A DNA stretch of 64,000 nt from Nematopogon swammerdamellus (GCA_946902875.1 OX336337.1:372001-436000), one strand, 5' to 3'; numbered from the stretch's first letter, positions 1-10,990 are shown. Notes: generated by a model from the letters alone, not told the origin. Numbers and translations are program-made.

Positions 1-143
1 CGGCCGCGTCGGCGGGCGGGGGCGGGGGCGGGGGCGGAGGTTTGATCCGCGGCGCTGGTGGCGCCGGTGGCGACGCGCCGTGCCCGGCGGCCGCACAGCG
101 TTATGGCCTCGAAACGATTCGTACAATATCTAATAATAATATA
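1..143. other. GC-rich start of window, no gene seen
   Basis: The first ~110 bases are very GC-rich, with runs of a GGGGGC-like hexamer and many CpGs, then the composition drops abruptly to AT-rich. It could be the edge of a CpG-rich promoter whose gene lies outside the window. No open frame or RNA gene is supported here. Confidence 0.4.
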
Positions 144-620
144 CAGGATGTTTCAGGATAGGGTTTCGTAACTTCAGGGTTCGAAGGAGGGCCATATTTG
201 AAGTCGAAAAACTCTGAAACTTTTTCCCAGATTCGGTCATTTTATAGTAATTTTTGGTGAAAATCGTTTCACCGAGATTTGGTGGACGGTTAACGTCCGC
301 CTTTATTAAATAAAAATAAAATTACTAACTTGCATGCTTAACTAGTAGAATGGAACTACATGTAGGTAAATTCCAAAAACTTAAATTTGAATAAAATTAA
401 AAGGGAAAGGGGACTGGACTAGGTCATTGCACTCCCTGTACCTAGACAGCACTGTTGCCAAATCTCCCCATAATCACTGTCCATCGAGTTTTTGTAACAA
501 TTTTAAATTTTTGCATGAAAAAAAAAAAGGAATTTCGATTTGAGTGATAAGGATTTTTTTCTTCTAATAATGAGTACTTTCTATTCCTGAAGTTTCTCAA
601 ACTTATCCTGAAACACTCTG
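144..620. mobile_element. mariner-like MITE flanked by TA
   Basis: The left end begins TA|CAGGATGTTTCAGGATA. The right end reads inward, on the other strand, TA|CAGAGTGTTTCAGGATA. The ends match with few mismatches for about 35 bp, and each is bounded by TA. TA duplication with short inverted ends is the signature of Tc1/mariner non-autonomous elements. The interior is AT-rich and non-coding. Confidence 0.65.
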
Positions 621-659
621 TATAACTCCCTTCTTATAAGGGATAATAATAAGGGATTC

Positions 660-925
660 CCTTCTTAATAAGGGATATAACTCCCTTCTTATAGGTATTT
701 CTAGGTGGTAGGGTTTAACCCGCCCGGGTTACTACAACCGCACTAAATGAAACGTCGGTCGAAACGGCTATGTAAATAGTTTGAGTTTTCCGTCCAGTTC
801 AGTGTAGCCGGCACGACCGAAGGGAACCACTGACATGGCAACTAGTTCACCCGGTGTTATGGGCTGACATCACGGATGTTGTAGGTGATGTATAGCCAAC
901 CGTGTCAGTAACCATAAAACAAAAT
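660..925 (+). mobile_element. SINE body A (HaSE-like), head degraded
   Basis: This copy holds the body shared by most SINEs in the window: GTAGGGTTTAACCCGCCCGG, then GGCTATGTAAATAGTTTG, then GGGCTGACATCACGG, ending in CCGTGTCAG and CCATAAAAC. The 5' part contains a triplicated 'agggatataactcccttctt'-like segment in place of a clean head. The body resembles SINEs described in Helicoverpa (HaSE1/HaSE3), judged from memory only. Confidence 0.7.
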
Positions 926-1065
926 CTGTAAGGGATGGTCATGGAGTAAGTTACTTTGTTTTATGATATACTGCGTTTCTCTACGTATGATACTAAAACT
1001 AAATTGATCTAGCCTAGTAGCCTTTACTTATGCCAGTATTATAATAGACATAGGCCTCACTCATC

Positions 1066-1512
1066 CAGTCAGTCAGTCAGTCAGCGTGTAAGCGTCCACT
1101 GCTGGACATACGCCTCTCCAATTTTCCTCCAGTCCTCCCGGCCTTCAGCGGTACGGAACCACTGCCTTCCGCCGACGTACTTGATGTCGTCCCACCTGGC
1201 GGGTGGTCTTCCCACACTCCGTTTTCCTGTCCACGGCCGCCAGTGTAGGATACGGTTACTCCAACGGTCGTCGTCTCTTCGGCTGACGTGCCCAGCCCAC
1301 TGCCACTTGAGCTTAGCCACCCGGTATCCAATATCGACTACTTTGGCGCATCGGCGGATTGCCTCGCTACGCACCATATCACGTAGCGTTACTCCCAGCA
1401 TGGCTCGCTCCATTGCTCGCTGGGCAACTTTCAACCTTTGGGCAACACCGACCGTCAGCGTCCACGTTTCACACCCGTACGTCATACATAACTCATAACC
1501 GGGAGGACACAC
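1066..1512 (-). pseudogene. RTE-clade LINE ORF2 C-terminus and (TGAC)n tail
   Basis: Read on the minus strand this encodes the end of an RTE/BovB-type reverse transcriptase, including YGCETWTLT, AMERAMLGVTLRD, KLKWQWAGHVSRR and GKRSVGRPPARWDD, finishing YVQQWTLTR. The frame is open for 143 residues, but the polymerase core (YADD) is absent, so this is a 5'-truncated copy. The 3' end runs into a (TGAC)n microsatellite at 1066-1085, the kind of simple-repeat tail RTE elements carry. Further copies lie at 14030, 15418, 30512, 32100 and 42031. Confidence 0.85.
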
Positions 1513-1654
1513 TCACTCATCCATCACGCCAATACAGTCGGCAGTGAACGCAGTTGAGTCGATTAAAAGTATTATTATGTGTAATCATTTTCCATGAACA
1601 GTAATTTTCATTTCATTAAATTGTTTAGAATTTTTATTTAGTTCATATTTTTAT

Positions 1655-1722
1655 TTATTTTTTATCAACCGGCATTGTCCAACAAGAATGTAGCGCGAGC
1701 GGAGTCACGGGCTCAGCTAGTC
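1655..1722 (+). mobile_element. possible Helitron 3' end
   Basis: The stretch ends GAGTCACGGGCTCAGCTAG followed by T. This resembles the 3' terminus of lepidopteran Lep1-type Helitrons, which end in a short GC hairpin and CTRR. No 5' end was located, so this may be a fragment or a coincidence. Confidence 0.3.
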
Positions 1723-1795
1723 ATTAATACAAGATGCAGATCGGAAGAGCTAGGCACATTGCTATTACAACCAAATCATAGAACCGGAGGGTTGT

Positions 1796-2200
1796 TTGCG
1801 CTCATGTAAGGGATCGCTCGGTGCGGCGAGCGGTAGCGCCCGCCCGCCTCCCCCCCGACAAACTGTGAAGTGGGTCAACTGTCCTCGAGATCTAATTGAT
1901 ATTTGTACTGTCCCCCCCCCCCCCCTCGCCGCCGCGGCTTTACTTAATCATTTCTGTTTAATCACAGGAGGCGCCGCCGCCGCCGCGCCGCCGTCCCTCA
2001 GATAGAGCTAACTGAATTGTAGTTAAATAAATTACGTACTAACTATATGATTGCAGATTATACGCAAGCCAGTGGCACCCGCAGAGAAATCTCGGCACAC
2101 AGTGGGAGCGGGCGCGTGAGCGGGTGCGGGAGCGGGAGCGGGAGCGGGCGCGGGAGCGGGAGCAGGAGCGGGCGCGGGAGCAGGGGCGGGAGCGGGAGCA
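1796..2200. repeat. C run and (GGGAGC)n-like hexamer repeat
   Basis: A run of about 14 C lies at 1912-1925, followed by a GCC-rich patch. From 2103 to 2200 there is an imperfect GGGAGC/GGGCGC hexamer array. Open frames across it encode only (AP)n or (GS)n and are artefacts of the repeat. Confidence 0.8.
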
Positions 2201-2517
2201 TAATGTTTCTTCAACAAGATTTTAAAGGTCTTGACAGTACCGAGTGCGGCTGCGGTGCGGCAATGAGTTTTATAGACGTGAAGAGTGGAGAGTGAGAGTC
2301 GGCTGAGACGAGAGAGCGGTGAGCAATCTCTAGAAAATTTTCGTGACTACAGTGGAAAGGAAGATCGTGAGCGGAGAGGGCTAGTAATCGAGAGGTATTC
2401 AGGTATATCTTATTGTATTGTTATTCTAAAAAAGTCTGCTGAAGAAATATTTTAAATTATGTATTCGTATCTATGTAGTCCACGAGTATGTAGTCAGATG
2501 TCCGCTCCGCTCCGCGC

Positions 2518-2900
2518 CGCCCGCTCACCGTCTCGCCGTCTCACCGTCTCGCCATCTCGCCGTCTCGCCGTCTCACCATCTCACCGTCTCACCGTCTCAC
2601 CGTCTCACCGTCTCATCGTCTCGCCGTCACACCGTCTCGTCATCTCGCCGTCTCGCCGTCTCGCCGTCTCGCCGCCGTCTCACCTTCTCGCCGTCTCGCC
2701 GTCTCGGCGTCTCACCGTCTCACCGTGTCACCAACTCACCGCCTCGCCGTCTCGCCGCCGTCTCACCTTCTCGCCGTCTTACCGTCTCACCTTCTCACCG
2801 TCTCACTGTCTCACCGTCTCACCGTCTCGCCGTTTCGCCGCCGTCTCACCTTCTCGCCGCGCCGTCTAACCGTCTCACGGTCTCACCACCTCACCGCCTT
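2518..2900. repeat. 8-bp minisatellite (CCGTCTCR)n
   Basis: About 380 bp of imperfect tandem CCGTCTCG/CCGTCTCA units, with occasional CCATCTCR and triplet (GCC) insertions. The array is open in several frames because its units lack stop trinucleotides. I do not regard these as genes. Confidence 0.85.
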
Positions 2901-3515
2901 GTCGTCGTGTCTTCAAAGAGCGAACATCTTAATTTCTTGCTTCACTCCCTTCTGATCACTGGCGGCTGGTCCTAAAGTGCGCTCGTGCGCCGCACTACCA
3001 TACCACGAGAAGTCTTCACTTCACTCAAAATAAATAATACCTTACATACAACATACTACATTAAAACCATAAAGATCGTACTCCAAATAAATACGAATGT
3101 GAATTCGACCTTATTTTATAGATCACAAGGCACGTTTTTGCGAGTAAACGCGCGCGCCGTGCGGAATATAAATCGCACGCGGGTCTCCCATACTGAATGT
3201 ATGGGGATCGGCAAAACACCGCTGGCGCGTGAGACAGAAGATACTTCATGGAAACAGTATGGGCCGAAAGGAGTTCTGCGTGCGGCGCACGAGTGCCAAA
3301 CAAGGACGCTATATCGTGAATACCCGCGCGTGCGACACGTCGCGTCGCGAGCGATTCGTTTTGCACAAGTCCGTCTTACAAACTCTTTGCCGTCTACCTA
3401 GAGTCAGCGCGCTGTCATGTGATGTCACATACCCGTTAGCGCGCGAATATTTAAAATGGGATATGGTTAGGTTTTGTGCTTTCTGTCACGTGATACTGTG
3501 AATTAAGTGGTGCCG
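2901..3515. other. unassigned sequence
   Basis: I see no known repeat, RNA or convincing coding signal here. Two overlapping open frames of 90-138 codons have no recognisable domain and lie on opposite strands. Confidence 0.5.
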
Positions 3516-3600
3516 ATATTTGCCTAAGCGTTGGTTAAAGGCAAGGCTTTACAATCAGGTGATCCCGGGTTCAATTCCTACTTTTCAAATGCTTTTATTT
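3516..3600 (+). mobile_element. tRNA-like SINE head remnant
   Basis: A perfect B-box-like GGGTTCAATTCC sits at about 3569-3580 and is followed by T-rich sequence. The upstream half does not fold as a tRNA cloverleaf, so this is probably the degraded promoter of a tRNA-derived SINE rather than a tRNA gene. Confidence 0.4.
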
Positions 3601-3693
3601 TTATTTATTTTTTTGAAGTATTTTTGGACTGTTTTCTTTATTAATTTTTGTAATGTAATGTGTGATGTGTGTGTTGTAATGTTTGGTTAACAT

Positions 3694-3960
3694 TGGTTTG
3701 CATTGTGGTGTGCCGTGTGGCGTCATGCCACTGTGTCGTGGTTTGCATTGTGGTGTGCGGTGTGGCGTCATGTGTGTCGTGGTTTGCATTGTGGTGTGCG
3801 GTGTGGCGTCATGCCACTGTGTCGTGGTTTGCATTGTGGTGTGCCGTGTGGCGTCATGCCACTGTGTCGTGGTTTGCATTGTGGTGTGCGGTGTGGCGTC
3901 ATGTGTGTCGTGGTGTGCATTGTGGTGTGCGGTATAGCATCATGCTACTGGGTCAAAGTT
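3694..3960. repeat. 45/41-bp minisatellite
   Basis: Six tandem units begin TGGTTTGCATTGTGGTGTGC. Full units are 45 bp. Two shorter 41-bp units lack a CCAC tetranucleotide after GTCAT. The order is long, short, long, long, short, then a diverged unit. The long valine/cysteine/alanine-rich open frames through it are repeat artefacts. Confidence 0.85.
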
Positions 3961-4383
3961 TGCATTGGAGCAACATATATTTTGATAGAAGGACTTTTTC
4001 GTTTCATAGGTAACATGAACATACATATGTAGTATGGCGGATTTACCAAATACGAACAAGAGAAGGAGGGACGACTGAAGCGAACTCATCAGAGCAGTGG
4101 CCGTATTAGTGGCGATAAAACAAGCTCAATGATCTAACGATGCGTCTGTGCTTCAGTGGTTGAATATCCGTCATGAGTAGGTACAGTGTCGCCAATGATA
4201 ATATGAACGGCTCGTCGTTGAATAGAATACGAGGCCCAGAAGTGACACTTGGGGGTTCCCTCCCAAACATAAGTAGAATAGTCCATCACCGGTTATAATA
4301 ACTATAAATTTAGCTATAATATACATCCCTGCAAGCAGCAGCCAACATTCGTCTTACTCTTGTCTGATTCACACAATTAAATT

Positions 4384-4508
4384 ACGCGACTAGTGGATGA
4401 CCCCGAATTATCCCGCGACCTAGAACCACTGTAAATCCGTAGGGATGTCAGCTCCCTAAGTATGTCATATAGCTCATTCCACGGGGAGTGCTCGGAGAGC
4501 TGTTTAAC
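4384..4508 (+). pseudogene. Jockey-clade LINE ORF2 C-terminal scrap
   Basis: Translates as RLVDDPELSRDLEPL, an in-frame stop, then RRDVSSLS and FHGECSE. This matches the conserved post-RT region of the LINE at 23285-24335. It is short and broken. Confidence 0.65.
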
Positions 4509-4549
4509 GCGATCTCGCCATAGGGCATCCGTCATCCAAGCGGTCGCGC

Positions 4550-5282
4550 ATGTGAAGTTCAATGGTGAGCGATTGGTGGACCACAAAGTCGTGCCTCGCC
4601 CTGCCATTCCCGACACAGGTGACATGTATTTTAATAGCAATTCGAGGAGCAATAAACTACTCTCTACCTATCTTCTCCGTGCAACCGTCTCTCCTCCGCC
4701 GCCGCCGTGTTAGTAGGAAGCGGCAGAGTTTCCGAATTAACTTCTCGTATTGCGGAGCGCCACCGCACCGCGCCGCCGGTCTGGGCGACTCCTCTATCAC
4801 AAAGCGGAAGTTTTTCATTTCTTTTTCATTGCAAGACGCCTTATTCCTATTACGAGTTTAATATAGGAATTTAATTTCCCCTTGTTTTTACAGTTTGTTC
4901 TGTTTTCTAGAAGCTGCCGTTTACTACCTTTGTCTCACGTACGTATTCTGCTTTACTTTTATCTGCCGCTATTAAATGTTGTTTGGAAACCTCTTTTGCT
5001 TGTGAGTATGTTGTAGTGGGTAGAAGGTTTGCGTTGCATTAAGCGCCGGATACTTTGCGATTACGCGGTTATTTATGATGTGTAATTATGTTGTGTTTAC
5101 TCCGACTTATCTTTTGTTAATACAGAATTGACACGCTCTGTTTACCTTGTCACCTCACATGTTGTATGGTGTTTTATTGTGTTTGCCAAGACTGTTAACA
5201 TTTTAATAATATTTTGTTAAAATCTTTAGAATATTTTTCGTTTTCAGTAATCAAGTGTTAACAATAAACTAGTTAAGTCTAT
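4550..5282. other. unassigned repeat-like and AT-rich sequence
   Basis: The segment 4556-4690 (GTTCAATGGTGAGCGATTGG onward) resembles 27848-27985, so it is a dispersed repeat of unknown type. The rest, to 5282, is AT-rich with nothing recognisable. Confidence 0.4.
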
Positions 5283-5651
5283 GTCAGCCTCGTTAGCTCA
5301 GTGGTGCAGACAGTCAACTGTCGCTATTGAATGTTAAGCAACGCTGGGTGCGGTCAGTACTTGGATGGGTGAACGCTGACCGTTGGAGGCTGACCGAGGT
5401 TCGGATTCCTCGTAAAACTGTAGGTCCCTTCCCTCCTAATCTTACTTGGTGGTACCACCGCACTGAATGAAACGTCGGTCTAAACGGCTATGTAAATAGT
5501 TTGTGTTTTCCGACCAGTTCAGTGTAGCCGGCACGATCAAAGGGGGAAGCACTGACATGGCACCTAGTCCACCCGGTTTTATGGGCTGACATCACGGACG
5601 TTGTCGGTGATGTAGCCAACCGTGTCAGTTTCCATAAAAATAAAAAAAAAT
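5283..5651 (+). mobile_element. SINE with 5S/tRNA chimeric head and body A
   Basis: The head opens GTCAGCCTCG and includes a tRNA-like A box (TTAGCTCAGTGGT). It then carries the 5S rRNA internal control region (GTTAAGCAACGCTGGGTGC, then GGTCAGTACTTGGATGGGTG), and a T-arm-like CGAGGTTCGGATTCCTCG. Body A follows and ends CCATAAAAATAAAAA. Relative to the full copy at 21467, this one has lost about 23 bp between GGTGGT and ACCACCG. Confidence 0.85.
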
Positions 5652-6478
5652 TAACAAATTACATAGTACCACAAAAACCGGGAAAATATTATGAATTTCA
5701 ACCAACTTATTATGTCTCTTCCTTTCCTTTCGTTTTGACAGAGAATCCTGTGTAACTACTCCGGTACGGGCGGCCGGACTACTCCGGTACGGGAGGTACT
5801 TCGAGACGGCGTACGACATAAAACACTAACACCGGGTCGAAGCTCACTATACTAGTCGCCATTTGGCCGAGCGCGGTGCCATAGTATGTTATTTACAGAT
5901 ACAGTTGCAGGATTCCCTGTAAAGGTGAGGCGCGATCTTAATCGTAATTTGGTGTATTTTTTTTCATCTTTCTATGTATACATACTAATTATCTGTAGGT
6001 AGGTACGTAGGTACCTTGGTTCCCGCAAGGTCAATCAGGACTAGAACTTGGCCACACATTAAATAATAGTTACTGCGTACTTGACGCAAATCTCCTATCT
6101 CGTAGGCGCTCCATGTAGATACGATACATTCACAACAGAATGACCTAATGTGTTTGTATGTACGTACGTACTTTGGTCACAGATTACCTTAATAGTTGCT
6201 TTGGCCTATTTCCACAGATTTCTTAATAGGCTAGTTCACTACAGTTTTACTTTATTCGTTGTTTAAATAAGCTCGTCGCGAGAGCTCGGCTTCCTGCTTA
6301 CTCTATCGTGGGCTCATCCAACCATTGTACATTGTACAACCCTCAAGTAATCCCTTCTGGCCTCAGCGCATAGTTACGCTCCCTGGAGATAATAGGTATA
6401 GCGATACAACAGTGTTGAGGGGAAGCCATGGTGCGGGCGGGGCGTTGGTGAGGATGCTCCATTGTGTTTATCTGTCGC
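5652..6478. other. unassigned sequence
   Basis: This contains a 22-bp direct duplication (ACTACTCCGGTACGGG twice, near 5755-5790) and a TACGTACG-rich patch near 6155. The last part is the target region of the Foldback-like element. No gene is supported. Confidence 0.5.
6472..6478. repeat. target-site duplication, left
   Basis: CTGTCGC is repeated immediately beyond the right terminus at 9445-9451. An eighth base (C) also matches if the left terminus is taken one base further in. Confidence 0.8.
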
Positions 6479-6738
6479 CACAGCATATATATGGCTAAAG
6501 CAGTATGGAAACTACGTACAAAACGATCGAAACGACGCACTCACACACACGCACACCTCAACAAGGCCCCGAAGCGAATGTCGCAAACAATCAGTCGCGG
6601 GTGCCGCGTCCGAGTGGTCGTGTTTGTTTTTGTTGCATGCGCCACGGACAGTCCACGATCTTTTAGAATGCAAAAAAATGTTTACAAACGTTTTTCGACG
6701 GCTGTCACTTTATATTAACTTTTGACAAATGTTGACAA

Positions 6739-8080
6739 CTTTTGTCAACTTTTCTCATCTTTTGCCAACTTCTGTCACATTTTGTCAACTTTTATCGACT
6801 GTTGTCAACTCTTGCCAACGTTTCTTATCTTTTGCCAATTTCTGTCACCTTTTGTCAACTTTTATCGACTGTTGTCAACTCTTGTCAAGTTTTGTCAACT
6901 TTTCTCATCTTTTGCCAACTTCTGTCACCTTTTGTAAACTTTTATCGACTGTTGTCAACTCTTGTCAAGTTTTGTAAACTTTTGAGAACTTTTGTCAACT
7001 CTCGGTAACTTATGTCAACTCTTGTCAACTTTTGTCAAGTTTTCTTATCTTTTGCCAACTTCTGTCACCTTTTGTCAACTTTTATCGACTGTTGTCAACT
7101 CTTGTCAAGTTTGTAAACTTTTGAGAACTTTTGTCAACTGTCGGTAACTTATGTCAACTCTTGTCAACTTTTCTCATCTTTTGCCAAATTCTGTCACCTT
7201 TTGTCAACTTTTATCGACTGTTGTCAAGTTTTGTAAACTTTTGAGAACTTTTGCCCACTCTCGGTAACTTATGTCAACTCTTGTCAACTTTTGTCAACTT
7301 TTCTTATCTTTGCCCACTTCTGTCACCTTTTGTCAACTTTTATCGACTGTTGTCAACTCTTGTCAATGTTTGTCAACCTTGGTAAACTTTTGTCAACTTT
7401 CGTCAATATTTGTCAACTTTTGTCAACTTTTATCGACTGTTGTCACCTCTTGTCAATGTTTGTCAACCTTGGTCAACTTTTGTCAACTTTCGTCAATATT
7501 TGTCAACTTTTGTCATCTTTTGTCAACTTTTATCGACTGTTGTCAACTCTTATCAATGTTTGTCAACCTTGGTTAACTTTTGTCAACTTTCGTGAACATT
7601 TGTCAACTTTTGTCATCTTTTATCAACTTTTATCGACTGTTGTCAACTCTTGTCAATGTTTGTTAACCTTTGTCGGCTTTTGTCTACTTTTGTCATCTTT
7701 TATCAACTTTTATCGACCTGTGTCAACTTTTATCGACCTGTGTCAACTTTTATCGACTGTTGTCAACTCGTGTCAATGTCAACCTAACGTTGGTCAACTT
7801 TTGTCAACTTTCGTCAACATTTGTCATCTTTGTCAACTTTTATCGACTGTTGTCAACTCTTGTGGTTGTTTGTAAACCTTAGTCAACTTTCGTCAACATT
7901 TTGTCATATTTTGTCAACATTTGTCAACTTTTGTATACTTTTCTCGACTTTTGTGAACTTATAGCCACTTTCGTCATCTTTTGTCAACTTTTGCCAACTT
8001 CTCTCAGCTTTTGTCAGCTTTTATCATATTTTAACCACTATTGTCAACTTTTGTCACTTTTATGAACTTTTGTCAGCTTT
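6739..8080 (+). repeat. 10-bp minisatellite (CAACTTTTGT)n, left arm
   Basis: About 134 degenerate copies of a 10-bp unit. A higher-order variant, TTTATCGACTGTTGTCAACT, recurs every 70-140 bp. Because 10 is not a multiple of 3, three units give a 10-residue peptide period and all three frames stay open. Those frames are not genes. Confidence 0.95.
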
Positions 8081-8088
8081 CAACAAGG

Positions 8089-9214
8089 AGTTGACAAAAG
8101 TTGACAAGAGTTTACATAAGTTGACTAAAGTTGACAAGAGTTAACGAAAGTTGACAAACTGGACAAAAGATGGGAAAAGTTGACGAAAGTTGACAAACAG
8201 CTGACATAAGTTGACAAACGTTGACAAAATATGAAAAAAAGTTGACGATACTTAGTTGACATTAATTAACAATAGTTGACGAAAGTTGACAAAAGTTCAT
8301 AAAAGTGACAGAACTTGGCAAAAGTTGACAATAGTGGTTAAAAGTTGACATAAGTTAGTAAAAGTTGACAAAAGATGACGAAAGTTGACAAAAGTTGACG
8401 GAAGCTGGCCTAAGTTCATAAAAGTGACAGAAGTTGGCAAAAGTTGACAAAAGATGACGAAAGTGGCTATAAGTTAACAAAAGTCGACAAAAGCCATAAA
8501 AGTAGACAAACGTTAACGAAAGTTGACAAAAGTTCACAAAAGTTGACGAAAGTTGACAAAAGTTGACAAATGTTGACAAAAGTTGACAAGAGTTGACATA
8601 AGTTACCGAGAGTTGATAAAAGTTCTCAAAAGTTTACAAAACTTGACAAGAGTTGACAACAGTCGATAAAAGTTGACAAAAGGTGACAGAAGTAGACAAA
8701 AGATGAGAAAAGTTGATAAAAGATGACGAAAGTGGCTATAATTTCACAAAAATCGAGAAAAATAGACAAAAGTTGACAAACGTTGACAAAAGATGACAAA
8801 AGTCGACAAATGTTGACGAAAGTTAACAAAAGTTGACCAAGGTTGACAAAGATTGACAAGAGTTGACAACAGTCGATAAAAGTTGACAAAAGATGACAAA
8901 AGATGACAACTATTGACGAAAGTTGACAAAAGTTGACCAAGGTTGACAAAAATTTACAAGAGTTGACAACAGTCGATGAAAGTTGACAAAAGATGACAAA
9001 AGTTGACAAATGTTGACGAAAGCTGACAAAAGTTTACCAAGGTTGACAAACATTGACAAGACTTGACAACAGTCGATAAAAGTTGACAAAAGATGACTGA
9101 AATTGGCAAAACATGAGAAAAGTTGACAAACATTTACAATGGTTGACAAGAGCTGACAACAGTTGTAAACAATTTACAAAAGTTAATAAAAGTTGACAAA
9201 AGTCGAGAAAAGTT
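8089..9214 (-). repeat. 10-bp minisatellite, inverted right arm
   Basis: The same 10-bp unit appears reverse-complemented (AAAGTTGACA)n. It includes the same higher-order variant (AACAGTCGATAAAAGTTGAC), so the arms share ancestry rather than having expanded independently. The strand switch lies at 8081-8090. Confidence 0.95.
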
Positions 9215-9444
9215 ATATCAATTCATATTTATAGCAACCACGTTTTGAACTTATTATTGATGATTGATTATATTGATTATTTGATCATTACATTACAGAA
9301 CCTAAATAAATGTTTTAATAAATAATAATTTTACAATTTTACAAAAAAATTTGATTGACATCCCTAACGCTCCAATGGAGCGTAGGTACTTATTTTAAGA
9401 AATAGGCTTAGTTTCCATACTGCTTTAGCCATATATATGCTGTG

Positions 9445-9451
9445 CTGTCGC
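9445..9451. repeat. target-site duplication, right
   Basis: A direct copy of CTGTCGC, matching 6472-6478. Confidence 0.8.
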
Positions 9452-9649
9452 CGACTGACGGAGGCGGGGCGGGGAGCGGGCAAGAGACATCTGCGAATAT
9501 TATTACGCGGCGGCAGCGGCGTTCCTATGGCGACGCTGGGTGTAGTACGTACAGTACGTAGACCTAGTAGGTGGATATCCCATTGCGATATCTCACTTAC
9601 GAGTAGGTGAATTACGATGCCCATGGACAGTCTGTGATGCACGGGGATT

Positions 9650-9975
9650 GCGAATACCATGCCGGTCTGACAGGAGCCTTTTCACGCCCCTTTTAAAAAA
9701 CCCCAGGCTCTACTTTTATTTATTTATTTATTTATATTAAACACCAACAGAGTACACACAGCATTAAAACACAGAAGACTAATGACACAAATAGTACATA
9801 GTAATATGTGCACCCCAATGACAGGTGAGCACAGCAAGCTTTGAAGGAAATAGATGAGCAGGGAGTGCGTTCACACATTTTCCCAGTTGTGTGAATAAAA
9901 TACCTACAGAACCGGTTTGCGCATCCTCGGTAGTGTGAATGAAGAATGTGAACAGAAATTATGAAAACAAATATT
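9650..9975 (-). pseudogene. Jockey-type LINE 3' debris
   Basis: The minus strand carries pieces of the conserved C-terminus also seen at 40676-40915. At 9820-9960 there is the segment for threonine-rich FTQLGKMCERTPCSSI-like residues. At 9660-9710 there is the FKRGVKR-coding end. A TTTA-rich tract separates them, so the copy is rearranged. Confidence 0.55.
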
Positions 9976-10134
9976 TATGACGAAAGCGGAATCTGACAGA
10001 CGTGTAACTGGATCGTAGTGCGGAGGTGGAATGGAGACGACGGAATCGCGTTAAACGGCTCCTCCGAACACTCCCCGTGAACAAGACACACTTAGGGACT
10101 TCCTACATTCCTTCATTTATCTACATATTTCACA

Positions 10135-10260
10135 CAACTAAAGGTTGGCTGTAAGAAATCTCTTCAAGGGATAAGTCCGCCTTTGCACCTCATTGTGTTA
10201 TTTTTCTTGTAAAATATTCGTCTATCTACCTAGCAATAAACAATTTTCTATATTCTGTAT
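10135..10260 (+). mobile_element. LINE 3' tail
   Basis: AAAGGTTGGCTGTAAGAAAT, a GGGATAAGTCCGCCTTTGCA block and a terminal GCAATAAACAATTTTCT match the copy at 39050-39170. It resembles the 3' untranslated end and AATAAA signal of a lepidopteran LINE. Confidence 0.6.
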
Positions 10261-10459
10261 TCTCACACAGAAAGTACTAAATGTCACAGAAAGCATACTT
10301 TCTCTCAATAATTAGCAGGTGAAGGTTAGATAAAGCAGACATGCGATGGCCAAGCTTACCATCTATCGTAACGTACAGTTTGAGACCGCGCCGCGCCGCG
10401 CACGCGCACTGGTAGAAGACACCTTCGGCGACGCGAACTAGTACGATGTTGATCGTTAG

Positions 10460-10990
10460 CTAACCTAACAGTGAAATTAAAAGTAGCAGCTGTGGTGGCA
10501 GATAGTTATTCAAGGCGGTCGAGTACGGTGCGGTGCTGGCGGCTGGCGGAGCCTGCGAGCTGGTGGTGTAACGAGTGCTGGCGGCTGGCGGAGCCTGCGA
10601 GCTGGTAGTGTAACGAGTGCTGGCGGCTGGCGGAGCCTGCGAGCGGGTAGTGTAACGAGTGCTGGCGGCTGGCGGAGCCTGCGAGCGGGTAGTGTAACGA
10701 GCCGATCGTGAACAAATAAAATAGGAATGCGTCATCTTTATCGCGACACAAACAAAAAATAAAGTTACGCAAGTTGCTCGACGACCGCTCTCGTAATCCG
10801 AACAAGGGCAGGACTTGATCAAATATTCCAGTCGGTTACTTAGACGCTCCGTTTTGTTAGCGCAGCGTCCTCGAGTTCCTTTAAAGGATAAAGGAGGAAT
10901 AATCCTGTAGCCCGCTCGGCCGGCGCGGCGGCGGCGCAGGTACTCGCACCCCGCACCCCACCCCTCTCCGCACCTTCCGCTCTTGCACAA
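10460..10990 (-). other. open frame over a 42-bp repeat, doubtful gene
   Basis: A 176-codon frame is open on the minus strand. It ends in four 14-residue repeats (RYTTRSQAPPAAST type), encoded by four 42-bp tandem units at 10533-10700. No domain is recognised. The N-terminal half is arginine/cysteine-rich as expected from GC-rich non-coding DNA. The start at 10990 has an ATG but no other support. Because 42 is divisible by 3 the repeat stays in frame, which alone explains the openness. Confidence 0.2.
10533..10700. repeat. 42-bp tandem repeat, four units
   Basis: Four 42-bp units begin GTGCTGGCGGCTGGCGGAGC. Units 1-2 and 3-4 differ at a T/G and a G/A position, suggesting stepwise duplication. 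Confidence 0.9.

Larger units (their letters stand above)
6479..9444. mobile_element. Foldback-like element with 36-bp TIRs
   Basis: The ends are identical 36-bp terminal inverted repeats beginning CACAGCATATATATGG (6479-6514, and 9409-9444 inverted). They are flanked by a CTGTCGC(C) target duplication. Inside lie about 220 bp of unique sequence, a 10-bp minisatellite (6739-8080), its reverse-complement array (8089-9214), then about 190 bp of AT-rich unique sequence. No transposase frame survives. Inverted arms built of ~10-bp tandem units recall Drosophila Foldback elements. The CACAG terminus and 7-8 bp duplication fit the CANRG ends and duplications of the P superfamily, including Galileo; hAT is an alternative. 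The family assignment is inference. Confidence 0.85.

Noticed and set aside
2459..2955. Serine/arginine-rich protein (RS-like)
   Set aside because: Produced by the CCGTCTCR minisatellite, which is open in more than one frame.
6722..9149. Many 60-190 codon open frames (serine/threonine/cysteine/leucine-rich) in the 10-bp arrays
   Set aside because: They follow from the repeat unit lacking stops in all phases. The same peptide period appears in every frame, and no initiation or other coding signal is present.
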